A stretch of DNA of 62,805 nt from Chrysochromulina parva (lineage: Eukaryota; Haptophyta; Prymnesiales; Chrysochromulinaceae). A program made the translations under genes and the position numbers. A model generated the notes under the pieces. It made no database searches. It was not told where the DNA came from and saw only the letters and a program-made list of their open reading frames with translations. Below are positions 35,757-45,043 of this stretch, piece by piece; position 1 is the first letter of the stretch; each line of letters opens with the position of its first letter. The stretch covers positions 1-62,805 of the forward strand of contig PJAB01000020.1 of assembly GCA_002887195.1 (NCBI GenBank), read 5' to 3'.

Positions 35757-37703
35757 TCACGAGGACAGCACCCCGTGCTCCTTCTGCCAGCGCTGCCACG
35801 CGCCGACAAAGTCGTGCCGGCGCATGATACGGCACACGTTGGTGAAGGTGCGCCGCGTCATTTCGGCGCCCACGAAGAGCTCGAGAAGCTTCGGGTCCGT
35901 GACCGAGCCGTCCCGCGTGCGCGCGTCATCGGGCTGAAGACCCTCGAGCAGCCCACGCGAATGGAGACGACCCATAAGGGCCTGAAGGCCGCCGCCGCCC
36001 CACACGTACATCTGCGCCGTGCCGAGCACATACGCGCGTAAGAAATCGGCCTTGGCCACGCGCCGCCCCTGCTTCTGGTACGTGGTCAGCAGCAGCTCGA
36101 TCAACTCGTCCTCGTGCTGGTCGAGGAAGTCTGGCTCGAGCCAATGCCAATTCCATGCCCACTCCTGCCCCACGTTGTTGAAGCAGCTCTGTTGCCAATC
36201 GAACAGGCCGAAGCGGAGGAAGAAGAGGCCTCCCTCGCGCAGGAAGAAGACATTGTCCGTGGTGATGTCGTTGTGCCCGTAAGCTACGAGCCCAGTCGAG
36301 GGATCGCACAGCGAGGTGAGAATCTCGGGCATATCTCGGATGAGCTCTCTTTCGCGCCCGAGCAGCTCGGGCGGCGGTCGCCACGTCATGAAGGCCTCGC
36401 TCACACCCACGCGCCCCTTGAGCGTGCGGTTCGCCGTGTGGTGCAGCCCGCCGAAACGAGCAAGCGCCTGCGCGACCACCCACATGCGTCGGTGCGTCTC
36501 CTCAAAACGCGGGATCGCCTCGAGCACATGCAGCGGCAGCCCGATCGGCGCCCCGGCCCAAAAGGTCGCGTTCAGCGTGCCGCCGCTCAGCACAAAGGCG
36601 CGCTGCTCGTCGAGGCGCGCGCTGTCGCGAATGCGATGCTTGAGCGGCAGAAGCGCACCCTCGCCAAAGCGCACCTGCTCCGAGAGCAGCACGAACTCTC
36701 CCGAGAGTTCCGAGTAATCGACGAAGTAGCACTTGGGGGTGCGCACCTCCATCGGCAGCCTGTGAGCGAGGTGCGTATAGAAGATCGCCTCACACTTGGC
36801 GCATTCCGAAGTGTCCACGAGCAGTCGCATCCCACTCAGCCTACTCACGTTGAACTTGACAAAGAAGGTCGAGGGTGGCAGCATCACTTTGAGGTCCACC
36901 GCGGCGACGAGGTGCGGCTCGTCGGTATAGTACTCGACGGTGATCACGCCCTTGTCGCCCTTGACGCCGTCGCGGATCACCGCCGCCTCGTCGGTGATGC
37001 GCGCCACGCGCACGCCCGCAGGAAGATGGCCGCCGTGGCGCAGCATCGCCGTGAGCACCGCCGGCCCGTCGCGAGCGTCGGTCAGATCCGTCAGCTTGAC
37101 TGGAAACCTCAAGCCGCTGAGCTCGCCGCGCATGCGACGCCCGCGAAAGAAGAGCATGCGCATGATAGTGGTGAACAACGCGGATTCGGGCGTGTTCTTC
37201 GCCACCCACAATTGCACGCTCGCGATGGCTACGGCAAGGATCACCAGCCACCAAATTGAAACGCTCGGCGGTGGAGCTTTTGAGACGTAAAAATGCTCCT
37301 TGATCGCCGTTTTGACGAAGGTATAGACCACGTCCACCCGTTGGCCAGATTCTGCCCACAAACCCCCGATGAATGCCTCTATAGGTGGCATCGCCATTTG
37401 GACCACGTCGACCCGAATGCCGTATTCTTTCAATACAGCGCCGATGAATGCCTCTAGAGGTGGCGGAGGCGGAGGCAGAGGGCATGGAGGTGGCGGGCGA
37501 AAGATCCACGAGAAAGGTGCCGGTGCGCAGCGACTGCGGCTGAGCCCCCCTCCTTGTGCGGCAGGCGCAGACGGGCCTGCGATCGTGGCAATCTCCATGA
37601 GCATCGCTGCTGTATAGACCACGGTGGAAACATACAATAAGCACGAAAGTGCCACTATCAACATACGCATGTTCGCGAACACATGCGGGATTCGACCGCG
37701 CAT
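35757..37703 (-). CDS. membrane-anchored APH/choline-kinase-like phosphotransferase
   Basis: 648 aa. An N-terminal signal anchor (LIVALSCLLYVSTVVYTAAML) is followed by a Pro-rich linker, an imperfect repeat (LEAFIGAVLKEYGIRVDVV and IEAFIGGLWAESGQRVDVV), and a second hydrophobic helix WWLVILAVAIASVQLWV. The remainder is kinase-like of the aminoglycoside/ecdysteroid/choline kinase group: catalytic loop LVAYGHNDITTDNVFFL and metal-binding FDWQ. The usual HGD is HND, as in some divergent members. A small-molecule substrate is likely but unknown. Topology places the kinase domain on one face of an endomembrane. A (CTTGA) repeat lies about 40 bp upstream of the ATG. Confidence 0.75.
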   Translation of the reverse strand: MRGRIPHVFANMRMLIVALSCLLYVSTVVYTAAMLMEIATIAGPSAPAAQGGGLSRSRCAPAPFSWIFRPPPPCPLPPPPPPLEAFIGAVLKEYGIRVDVVQMAMPPIEAFIGGLWAESGQRVDVVYTFVKTAIKEHFYVSKAPPPSVSIWWLVILAVAIASVQLWVAKNTPESALFTTIMRMLFFRGRRMRGELSGLRFPVKLTDLTDARDGPAVLTAMLRHGGHLPAGVRVARITDEAAVIRDGVKGDKGVITVEYYTDEPHLVAAVDLKVMLPPSTFFVKFNVSRLSGMRLLVDTSECAKCEAIFYTHLAHRLPMEVRTPKCYFVDYSELSGEFVLLSEQVRFGEGALLPLKHRIRDSARLDEQRAFVLSGGTLNATFWAGAPIGLPLHVLEAIPRFEETHRRMWVVAQALARFGGLHHTANRTLKGRVGVSEAFMTWRPPPELLGRERELIRDMPEILTSLCDPSTGLVAYGHNDITTDNVFFLREGGLFFLRFGLFDWQQSCFNNVGQEWAWNWHWLEPDFLDQHEDELIELLLTTYQKQGRRVAKADFLRAYVLGTAQMYVWGGGGLQALMGRLHSRGLLEGLQPDDARTRDGSVTDPKLLELFVGAEMTRRTFTNVCRIMRRHDFVGAWQRWQKEHGVLSS

Positions 37704-38011
37704 ATCATAACGCCACGGCCAACTCGTCGCTGCCAGATTTGGAAGTCAAGTCAAGTCAAGTTGACACTCCAAATCACTTCGAACTGCGAGCCTCGAGACG
37801 ACCTTCGATAGCGCGTGGTCCTGTACGTTACCGGTACATGTACTCGATCGGTTAGTCTGGTTGGTTTTGTTCATAACTTCATATGACAGACGTGATGACG
37901 ACCCAAGAGTTTTGAGTTTTGAGTTATCAACGTGTAACGTCGACGCGTATAGCAAGTTTGACTTGACTAATAGACTTTTACGATTTACCGCGTAAGTCGA
38001 TAACGAAAAAG
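37704..38011. other. spacer with CTTGA-type repeats
   Basis: Contains the repeat at 37743-37764 and TTGAGTTTTGAGTTATC near 37911. No gene supported. Confidence 0.4.
37743..37764 (-). promoter_or_regulatory. (CTTGA)n microsatellite upstream of the APH-like kinase
   Basis: Minus strand reads GTCAACTTGACTTGACTTGA, starting about 40 bp upstream of ATG 37703. Same type and orientation as at four or five other genes in the window. Promoter role is inference. Confidence 0.35.
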
Positions 38012-39403
38012 TTACGCCCATATGTGCCGGCTCCTGCCCTGGCACCCGGCGCGTTTCCTCGCCACGCGAGTTGTATGGTTCCATACTCGCGAGACGACAG
38101 CCGAGGGAATGACGGCCCGCCGGGCGACAAATTTGAGGTAGCTCTCGAATGGTCCACACCCATACGAGCTTTCATCGAACTGCTCGTCGAGCCAGGGCAA
38201 CCCGGATGGTGCTCGAATGGGCGGCCATTGCTCGGCATGCGCGTCAAAGCCCATCAGATGCATCAAAAAAGTTGTCCAGATGCTGTGCGTTGGCGATATG
38301 AGCAGAGCGGCTTGCGCTGCTATGTATGCGTTCACGGCTGCAACGGCCGTCTGCGTCGATGTCATGTTCGCCTCAGCCGACCATCCTCCCCACGCATCAC
38401 CTTCCTGCCGTGGATTGTCGGTGTAACTCAGGCGAAGGTTCTGAGCCTCTGCCCACGGAATCCATTCGGAGAGCACCCGCGGGTTGGCGGTCTGCAGGAA
38501 GACATGACGAATGCCGAATGCCTCGGATGCCAGCTGAGTTAGCTCGCGGTAGGCAGCCTCATTGGGCATCCGCTTGCCAGCCTTGAGCACCTCTTTTGTC
38601 TTCTCCTGGGAGACACGCACGTGCACTGTCATGAACTCAGCTGGTCGAAGGCCGTGCTCTTGCATCACGCAGGCTCCCAGCGAGGTGACCCAGGGCCGTG
38701 GCACAAACAGGAGGCGGTGAGCAGCGCGGAGCACCGCGTATGCGTCAGGTCCCGGTTGCATCCAGAATGGGCTGATGGTATGAAAGGAGCTGAGTCGTAT
38801 GCGAACCGCACCGTCATCGGCATTGACATGGTGGCGGAAGCACGCCATCCTGCTACTGGCATGAACGCGAGTACCGGGTTTATGAATCCATATCCTTGTG
38901 CCATTTGCGTGCTCTGTATACGTGCAAGTCGTTTCGTAAGCAGCGGCCGGCGCCTTCTCATTGGGAAGTACGCAATGCGACCACGGTTCGTATACACACT
39001 GTAGCGTGTGCGGATGGCGATCGCACCAGCGTCCAGCAGGCTCGCCGGTGATCTTGTTGCGCACGGGTGACTCTAGCAACACCCGTCCATGGCGAGCAGC
39101 ATAAAGGAGAGCGGACGCAAGAAGGCGGCCCGTAAACCCCACTCCCGTGCGGCTCAAATCATCTTCGATCAGCAAGTAGCGTGAGCATTTGACAGGATGC
39201 TGTGATGCGTGCAGCAACGGCAGCCACGCATCGTTACGCTTGGAGTTAGGGATGAAGAGGTACTGATGGCTGAAATCCGATTTTCTGCGAAGCATTTGAT
39301 CAAGTTGACGCCTGGCATCTTGAACGTTCCACTTAGGAACTAGCGGGCGCGACTGCGACGTTGGATTTGACGGCATGGCCATGTCGCAGGTATGCCGCCG
39401 CAT
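38012..39403 (-). CDS. fucosyltransferase-like glycosyltransferase
   Basis: About 463 aa from ATG 39403 or slightly shorter from ATG 39376. The segment FMTVHVRVSQEKTKEV resembles the GVHVRRTDK nucleotide-sugar-binding block of alpha-1,6-fucosyltransferases and protein O-fucosyltransferases; ISPTHSIWTTFLMHLMG fits the later S-x-S region, and YLLIEDDLSRTGVGFTGRL lies where these proteins have their first binding loop. Several cysteines (RWCDRHPHTLQC, HCVLPNE) suggest a luminal domain. No signal anchor is visible in this start, so a 5' exon may be missing. The dispersed CCGGTAAAAAG element sits immediately upstream. Family assignment is tentative. Confidence 0.55.
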   Translation of the reverse strand: MRRHTCDMAMPSNPTSQSRPLVPKWNVQDARRQLDQMLRRKSDFSHQYLFIPNSKRNDAWLPLLHASQHPVKCSRYLLIEDDLSRTGVGFTGRLLASALLYAARHGRVLLESPVRNKITGEPAGRWCDRHPHTLQCVYEPWSHCVLPNEKAPAAAYETTCTYTEHANGTRIWIHKPGTRVHASSRMACFRHHVNADDGAVRIRLSSFHTISPFWMQPGPDAYAVLRAAHRLLFVPRPWVTSLGACVMQEHGLRPAEFMTVHVRVSQEKTKEVLKAGKRMPNEAAYRELTQLASEAFGIRHVFLQTANPRVLSEWIPWAEAQNLRLSYTDNPRQEGDAWGGWSAEANMTSTQTAVAAVNAYIAAQAALLISPTHSIWTTFLMHLMGFDAHAEQWPPIRAPSGLPWLDEQFDESSYGCGPFESYLKFVARRAVIPSAVVSRVWNHTTRVARKRAGCQGRSRHIWA

Positions 39404-40212
39404 CGTGATCGTCGCGTACCGGTAAAAAGACACCGGGGGGAGCCGGGACACACACGGGACACACGGGACACGCGGACGTACAAAGGCACACAGACCACAC
39501 AGACGAACCTCACAACCATCCAAACCGGTACCGGTACCGGTAACAAGACACCGGGGGGAGCCGGGACCGGTAAAAAGACGGTAAAAAGACGCCGGGGGGC
39601 GGGACAACATGGGCGCACGGATCACACAGACGAACCTCACAACCAACCCAACCCACCAACGCAACCACACGCACGACCGCGCGACCTCGACCTCCGAATC
39701 CGCGGCCGATCAATCAACAGCCGCAGCCCCGGTCGAGCCGACCGCACCTCCCCGCCAATTGCTCCCCGCGGCCCCGACTCAGAAAAGGCCGCCTCTTTAC
39801 CTCTTGCAACAGCGCAACGTGCTACCACCCCGCCCGGGGGTCTTTCTAGGGTCTTTCTGGGTCGTTCTCTGAGGGCCTGGTCCCTGTGGGTCCGCGTCGC
39901 GTGCTCGCGCGTCGCCGCTCCAAGATCCCGGCACATGCGCAATTGCCGGCATGTGGCCCGGATCGGCGGGCATCTCGAGATCATCTTCAAGATGCGCGTC
40001 TCGACTTACGCGCGCGTAAGTCTCGCGGCCCGCCACCGAGAGTGGCTCCGTATCGTGTGTCGAGATTCGATTCGACTGAACATTTTACACACAACTCGCG
40101 TCAGACGTCGCCCCCGGAGAGGAGAGCGTGGCAACTCTGTCGGTCTCTGATCTTAACTCTGATCGTCGTATTTCGTCGTATGTGGGCACGATACCGACCC
40201 AGTCCGTCTCGC
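39404..40212. other. spacer rich in the dispersed CCGGTAAAAAG element
   Basis: Contains two or three tandem copies of the element (39416-39455 and 39530-39602) and a segment at 39698-39790 similar to 23375-23442. Long open frames exist on both strands but are translations of these repeats. Confidence 0.5.
39416..39602 (-). repeat. dispersed CCGGTAAAAAG element, copies 3 and 4
   Basis: ACCGGTAAAAAGACACCGGG followed by GGGAGCCGGGACACACACGG at 39418-39455; a second copy with ACAAGACACCGGGGGGAGCC at 39543-39562, then GGTAAAAAGACGGTAAAAAG to 39602. In its minus orientation it ends about 12 bases before ATG 39403. Confidence 0.85.
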
Positions 40213-40857
40213 TCAAAGCTCCAGCTGCATGTAAACGTTCCCAAAGATGTCGCGCTTAGGCTGCAGCATGCTGTACGCCTTCGGGTTGTCGAGCGGGTAG
40301 ATTTCACGGTCGATCTTCCAGCCACTGTTGCCATCAGTCGCGATCAACCGACAATAGCCCGTCGAGAGGCCGCCAGAGGAAGTAATTGTGAACTGCGTGT
40401 GGAGAATGCGAGTAGTTCCTTCGGAAATTGTGAACTCGCCATTGCAGCGAGTGAGCTTCAGCACCGCAGGGCCGTCGGCTACACGCGCCGCAACATATGG
40501 GCCGATGCCGCTCGCGCCCTTCACAATCTCAAAGGGCTTGATGCTTGAATCTATGTACGTGGCATCGGCCGAATAGAGCTGCGCCAGGCCAGGTCCATCT
40601 TTGGCGACCAGCGCCTTAGCAAGCGGCGTGAAAACCTGATCCTGCGCCTCTCCAAAGAGCTCCTCCTTCGTCTTCGGTTGCTCATAACCGCTCGCGTACC
40701 TGGCCGCTCCCTTGTCGCTGGCGGAGGCGGGCCGCGGCAGAAAAAACGAGCTGGCTTGGATCCCTGCAGCAGCTGCAAAGCCAGAGCCAAGAGCGGCGCG
40801 GCGTACAAGCAAAGCATCGGCCGAGGCCACACCGATGAGACCGAAGAAAAGACGCAT
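40213..40857 (-). CDS. plastid-targeted NTF2-like (SnoaL-type) protein
   Basis: 214 aa from ATG 40857. Residues 1-14 form a signal peptide (MRLFFGLIGVASADALL), followed by an Arg/Ala transit-like stretch and a second hydrophobic stretch ending in ASA (FFLPRPASA), suggesting thylakoid or lumen import through a bipartite/tripartite presequence. The mature part begins near DKGAARYASGYEQPKTKEEL and has the cone-fold rhythm of NTF2-like proteins: FTPLAKALVAKDGPGLAQLY, ADATYIDSSIKP, YCRLIATDGNSGWKI. No catalytic residues can be named. A (CTTGA) repeat starts 34 bp upstream. Confidence 0.7.
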   Translation of the reverse strand: MRLFFGLIGVASADALLVRRAALGSGFAAAAGIQASSFFLPRPASASDKGAARYASGYEQPKTKEELFGEAQDQVFTPLAKALVAKDGPGLAQLYSADATYIDSSIKPFEIVKGASGIGPYVAARVADGPAVLKLTRCNGEFTISEGTTRILHTQFTITSSGGLSTGYCRLIATDGNSGWKIDREIYPLDNPKAYSMLQPKRDIFGNVYMQLEL

Positions 40858-40890
40858 TTCGCGTTTCCGATGTCTCCGAAGCACACAAAT

Positions 40891-40928
40891 CAAGCAAGTC
40901 AAGTCAAGTCAAGTCAAGTTCAAGTTCA
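40891..40928 (-). promoter_or_regulatory. (CTTGA)n microsatellite upstream of the NTF2-like gene
   Basis: Minus strand reads GAACTTGAACTTGACTTGAC and continues with three more CTTGA units. It ends 34 bp upstream of ATG 40857. Promoter role is inference. Confidence 0.4.
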
Positions 40929-41187
40929 CAAAGCGAGAATGCAGAATCGAAGGCGATTGCTCCTTGGGGGCGCCTATGGGGCGCCCACCGGCGCGAGATA
41001 TCGGGAGAGCGCGACGCGGCACAAATGTATTGGCCGGAAAGTTGCGGCCGGGCAATATTAACGAAACTGAAAACCATTTTTTGTGCAAAACCTACCGACG
41101 CGACAAAACTCATCTCAAAAAACCTGCTCGACACGCGCTTGCCGACATATCTGATACCACTTTTTCCTTGAGGGAGGCGCGACTTCA

Positions 41188-41700
41188 ATGGCTCGAGGAG
41201 GGCGGAAGCAAGCCGCGGCCGCAGCCGCCTCCCTCGTCAAGGACCCCCTCCGCTACAAGACCGAGCTGTGCGCAAACTGGGCCCGCATCGGGGCATGCGG
41301 GTACGATAGCAAGTGCCAGTTTGCCCATGGCTTCGAAGAGCTGCGTATGCGCCAGGACCAGCCGACGAGCTACAAGACGAAGGAGTGCCGCGAGTACGAA
41401 CGGACTGGTCAGTGCGCCTATGGCCCACGCTGCCGCTTCATGCACGGTGATGCGGTCGAGGCGCAGCACCTTGCGGCTATGAGGCTCGCAGAGGAGCGGC
41501 GGGGCTTTGACGCAGAGATGATCCCGCAGGCGTATCCCGCCACCGGCTACGACATGTGCTTCGACCAAGGCATGTGGTTCCCGGGGTACACGATGGCATT
41601 TTGCCACCCGGGAATGCCGGAGTTGCCGCAGAGTCCGGAAGGGGCGCGCATGGTCATCCCCATGATGGTTCCACATCCGCACGCGATGCCAATTTCATGA
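41188..41700 (+). CDS. tandem CCCH zinc-finger RNA-binding protein (TTP/TIS11 type)
   Basis: 170 aa. Two CX8CX5CX3H fingers with the TTP-family lead-ins: RYKTELC then CANWARIGACGYDSKCQFAH, and SYKTKEC then CREYERTGQCAYGPRCRFMH, 18 residues between fingers. Such tandem fingers bind AU-rich elements in mRNA 3' UTRs and recruit deadenylases; CNOT11 of the CCR4-NOT complex is encoded at 61 kb. The C-terminal 80 residues are Met/Pro-rich and without a known domain. The small size suggests a minimal regulator. Confidence 0.92.
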   Translation: MARGGRKQAAAAAASLVKDPLRYKTELCANWARIGACGYDSKCQFAHGFEELRMRQDQPTSYKTKECREYERTGQCAYGPRCRFMHGDAVEAQHLAAMRLAEERRGFDAEMIPQAYPATGYDMCFDQGMWFPGYTMAFCHPGMPELPQSPEGARMVIPMMVPHPHAMPIS

Positions 41701-41825
41701 TTCTTGAGGGAGGGAGGCCCTATGCCCAACTTCATAGACGAGGGACAGGGCTGGTAAAGCAGGCTCGGAGGGTTTGATCGTGTGGAAATCTGTGTGGAAA
41801 CTCGTCCACGGATGAGAGAGCATTT

Positions 41826-41852
41826 GTCAACTCATTGTCAAGTCAAGTCTTT
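41826..41852 (+). promoter_or_regulatory. CAAGT-type repeat upstream of the NCKX gene
   Basis: TGTCAACTCATTGTCAAGTC followed by AAGTC, about 135 bp ahead of ATG 41988. Here the motif is on the opposite strand to the other cases, so it weakens rather than supports a strict orientation. Confidence 0.2.
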
Positions 41853-41987
41853 GCATAAACAACACGCAACCACACGGAAGCCTATCAAAAGTGCGCTCTT
41901 GACATGTTCTCTTAAGTTACCGGTATCTCGTCGTCTTCCAACTTTGGACAGTCTGTCATTCGCCTCTCACTGTCTCCCCCGGCCCCG

Positions 41988-43706
41988 ATGGGCTGCTGCT
42001 GTTCAGGCATAGAAAACTTGTGCCTCGATTCCATAGACAGCAGCACTTCGGGAATCGTGTTCGAGGTCGGCTTGCTCGTGTACTCGTTTGTTGCGGTCGC
42101 CATCATTGCCGATGAGCACCTCGTCGTGAGTCTCGAAACCCTCTGCGTGCGCTGGAGCATACCGGAAGATGTGGCAGGCGCGTCCTTCATGGCCTTTGGC
42201 TCGGCAGCCCCAGAGATGGTCATCAACGCGATCAGCACCCTCAAAGCCGCACTCTCCGATGGTCGCGGCGACGACGACCGTAATGCCACATCTTCGTGTG
42301 CTTGCAACGACAACAACTCCTGCCCAGGCAGCGACACCGCGCTCGGCGTTGGCGCCATCCTCGGAAGCGGCATGATCGCCTTCACAGTCATCCCCGGCTG
42401 CTGCGCTCTTGCCACTTCTAAGCCTCTCGAGCTCAAGCGGCGGCCGCTCGCGCGCGACATTTCCATGTACCTAATCGCCTTGGTGCTGCTCCACACCGCC
42501 ATCGCGGATGGCGTCATACAGACAGCCGAGTCGTACATGCTCGTCGCGCTCTACTTGGTCTACCTGCTGGTGATTATGTTCGCCTCGCAGGCACGAGAGT
42601 ACATCCGCACCAAGCTGTACCAACTCTCGCCGCGTCGCCAAAAGTCATTCGTGATCCAGGCGAGCGAGAGGCTCCTCCAGGTCGAGGACGCCGCAGCAGC
42701 TGCTGAGGCTGCGTCTGGAAGTGCGGCGGCGCCGGGGAGCGTAGGCATGCGATCGCCAGCGTTGCTGGCGAGGCTCGCGGCCCAGACCGTCGACGGCTTC
42801 GCCTTGGACGACTCTGCTGTCGTCCGAGGTGAGGGGCGCCCTTTCGCTCGATGCCTCGCAGCGATGCAGACGGCAGGCGCTCTCACTCTGCAACCGCTCA
42901 AGTGGCTTCTGGCCCTCACTTGCCCGGAGTGCGCGCATGATGCGCCGGGCGCGGCGCGCTATCCGATCACGCTCGTCGCCTCCTTCTTATGGGTCGCACT
43001 CTTCTCAACAACCATCGCGGCCATCGTCACGCGCTGGGGCAGCATGCTCCGCATCCCAACTGCGACGCTCGGGTTGTGCGTGTTCGCCTCTGAGTGCCCT
43101 CTGAGTGCCCTCTGAGTGCCCTCTGAGTGCCCTCTGAGTGCCCTCTGAGTGCTCTCTGAGTGCCCTCTGAGTGCTCTCTGAGTGCTCTCTGAGTGCCCTC
43201 TGAGTGCCCTCTGCGTGTCCTCTGATGCCCTCTGATGCCCTCTGAGCGCCGCTGAACGCCACTGATCGCCTAACTGCAGGTATGTGATCTCCGTGGGCGC
43301 CGAGATCCCCGACTTGATCCAGTCTGTCACCGTGGCCAAGCGAGGGTACGGCTCCATGGCGGTCTCCAACTCGAGTGGCTCGCAGATCATTAACATCCTC
43401 GTCGGGCTCGGACTCCCGTGGGCCATCTCAAATGCCGCACACCAGACCATAAGGGTCGATCTCGTCAAGAGCCTCCACCTGATGGCCAACATCCAGCTGG
43501 CGAACGTGCTGCTGTACCTGAGTCTGCTGCTGCTGCCCACTCTGCCCACTTGGGGGCGCCACTCGCATGCCAGCCTCGGCCGTGCCAAGGGCCTCATTCT
43601 CATCTGCATCTACGGAGCCGCGCTCGTTCTGTACCCGGTTCTTTCTTTTGAAGCCCTAGGCGTCGACGATGTGCATGAGGAGTGTGAGAGGGTCACCAAC
43701 GATTGA
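41988..43706 (+). CDS. potassium-dependent Na/Ca exchanger (NCKX/SLC24-like)
   Basis: 503 aa in two exons, 41988-43072 and 43280-43706. Alpha-1 repeat GASFMAFGSAAPEMVINAIS with GAILGSGMIAFTVIPGC, and alpha-2 repeat YVISVGAEIPDLIQS with MAVSNSSGSQIINILVGLG, carry the acidic and polar cation ligands of the family. About ten membrane segments surround a cytosolic loop (residues 200-290) rich in Ala. It exports Ca in exchange for Na and K across the plasma or an internal membrane. The intron is a repeat-rich introner-like element that interrupts the alpha-2 repeat just before YVISVGAEIPD; without splicing the protein stops at ECPLSAL. Confidence 0.92.
43073..43279 (+). other. minisatellite intron of the NCKX gene
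   Basis: 207 bp, GTTGTG...ACTGCAG, phase 2. About a dozen copies of an 11-bp unit CCTCTGAGTGC, some reduced to CCTCTGATGC, ending in CACTGATCGCCTAACTGCAG. The unit and the end module resemble diverged forms of the introns in the CCA-adding enzyme gene. Splicing joins LG to YVISVGAEIPD. Confidence 0.85.
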
Positions 43707-43779
43707 ACCATTGAACCGTGTCTGACGATGAAGAGCTTGCGGAATTGTTTAGAAATGAAAATCTCGAGTGGGAACAAAA

Positions 43780-44652
43780 ATGGCTCATCGAAATCTGTTT
43801 TGCGTGACCCTCGGGCTGCTGCTACCGGGCGCGACGCCTGCGCTCGTGCGGGCGCCGCAGTCGATGCGCCACGACAATGAGCTCGCTGTGATGCTCGGCG
43901 CGAGCTCGCGCATGCCACGGGTGAGCTGCGCGATACATGCGGGACTGGATAGAGAGCAGCGCCGAGCTGCTGACGATGACACGGCTGCAGACGCTCCGCC
44001 GAGTGTCTACTTCATCATGGGCGGACCGGGGAGCGGCAAGGGCACACAGTGCGAGCGCCTCGTAGAGCGGTTTGGGCTGGTGCACCTCTCTGCCGGCGAG
44101 TTGCTTCGCGAGGAGGTGCGCTCTGGGTCAGAGCTCGGGCTGGAGATCTCAAAGGTCATCAACCAGGGACAGATCGTCAAGTCCGATACAACCGTGCGCC
44201 TCCTCACAAACGCGATGGCGGGTCGCGCCGGCCCGTTCCTGATCGACGGCTTCCCGCGCTCCATCTCCAACCTCGAGGCATTCGAGAGCGCCGTGGGTTC
44301 GCCAGCTTTCATGCTCTTCCTGGACGTGAGCGAGGCCGAGATGGAGGCACGCCTACTCAATCGCGGACTCTCCTCCGGCCGCTCGGATGACAACGCAGAG
44401 ACCATCAAAAGGCGCTTCCGCACGTTTGTGCAGGACTCACTGCCTGTCGTCGAGAGCCTCGAGGCACGAGGTTGCCTTCGGCGCATCGACGCCGGCGCGA
44501 GTGTGGAGACCGTGTTCGAGCGCGTCTGCGCCGCCTTCGACGATCAGGGACTCGCCGAGGTAGGGAAAGGCGCGAGCCATGCAGCCACACGGATGTCGGT
44601 GCTGGTAAGCGCCCCGGCACCAAAAGGGTTCGAATGGGGCGCCTCCTATTGA
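43780..44652 (+). CDS. UMP/CMP kinase with organellar presequence
   Basis: 290 aa from ATG 43780. The first 18 residues form a signal peptide (RNLFCVTLGLLLPGATPALV), then a Arg/Ser-rich transit-like stretch to about residue 60, so plastid import is likely. The kinase has the P-loop MGGPGSGKGTQC, HLSAGELLREEV, the NMP-binding FLIDGFPRSISNLEAF, and a short lid NRGLSSGRSDDNAETIKRRF characteristic of UMP/CMP kinases rather than adenylate kinases. It converts UMP and CMP to diphosphates with ATP. A 30-residue tail after the kinase domain has no recognised feature. Confidence 0.9.
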   Translation: MAHRNLFCVTLGLLLPGATPALVRAPQSMRHDNELAVMLGASSRMPRVSCAIHAGLDREQRRAADDDTAADAPPSVYFIMGGPGSGKGTQCERLVERFGLVHLSAGELLREEVRSGSELGLEISKVINQGQIVKSDTTVRLLTNAMAGRAGPFLIDGFPRSISNLEAFESAVGSPAFMLFLDVSEAEMEARLLNRGLSSGRSDDNAETIKRRFRTFVQDSLPVVESLEARGCLRRIDAGASVETVFERVCAAFDDQGLAEVGKGASHAATRMSVLVSAPAPKGFEWGASY

Positions 44653-45043
44653 GAAATGTCCTGCGCGCCGTTGGCAACCCGGGTGCCGGTCAGTCGGAGG
44701 CCTCGTCGCAGGTCCGGAAGCGCCCCGGCGGGAAGGTGCTGTAACTGAATCATAAGAAAAAGGCCCCTAAATGTACCGCCTATGTGCGTCCCAGTCTATC
44801 ATGTATTATGTGCTCGCTCCACACTGTCCTACTCTCGTAGTTTTTTGCGTGGTCCCGTGATCCCCGCCACAGCGGGCGTTTTGACCGACCTCGAGACCGA
44901 ACCCATGTGCTTGCGGCGCTGCGCGCGCGCGCGCGCATCCTTCCGATCCGCCGCGCGGTCCGAGGCGAGCCGACGGGGAAGCACCGAGCACGATGCACGA
45001 ACTCGGAACAGTACAGTGACTGGCTGACTATCCTGATCGTCTT
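44653..45043. other. convergent spacer, no gene seen
   Basis: Between the UMP/CMP kinase stop and the NEMP gene stop. A GCGCGCGCGCGCGC run occurs near 44925. No gene supported. Confidence 0.35.

Noticed and set aside
36114..37259. 381-codon plus-strand frame opposite the APH-like kinase
   Set aside because: Arg/His-rich shadow; the minus strand has the kinase motifs and membrane helices.
39340..39670. N-terminal extension of the fucosyltransferase-like protein with SRLPPVSFYRY
   Set aside because: The same peptide appears at 48.1 kb and 30.7 kb because it is the translation of the dispersed DNA element, so it is more likely leader than protein.
43085..43279. CRISPR-like array of short repeats
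   Set aside because: The 11-bp units are directly tandem without spacers and lie in a spliced intron of a eukaryotic gene.
44921..44940. GCGCGC run as Z-DNA element
   Set aside because: Short and expected in such GC-rich DNA; nothing links it to a gene.
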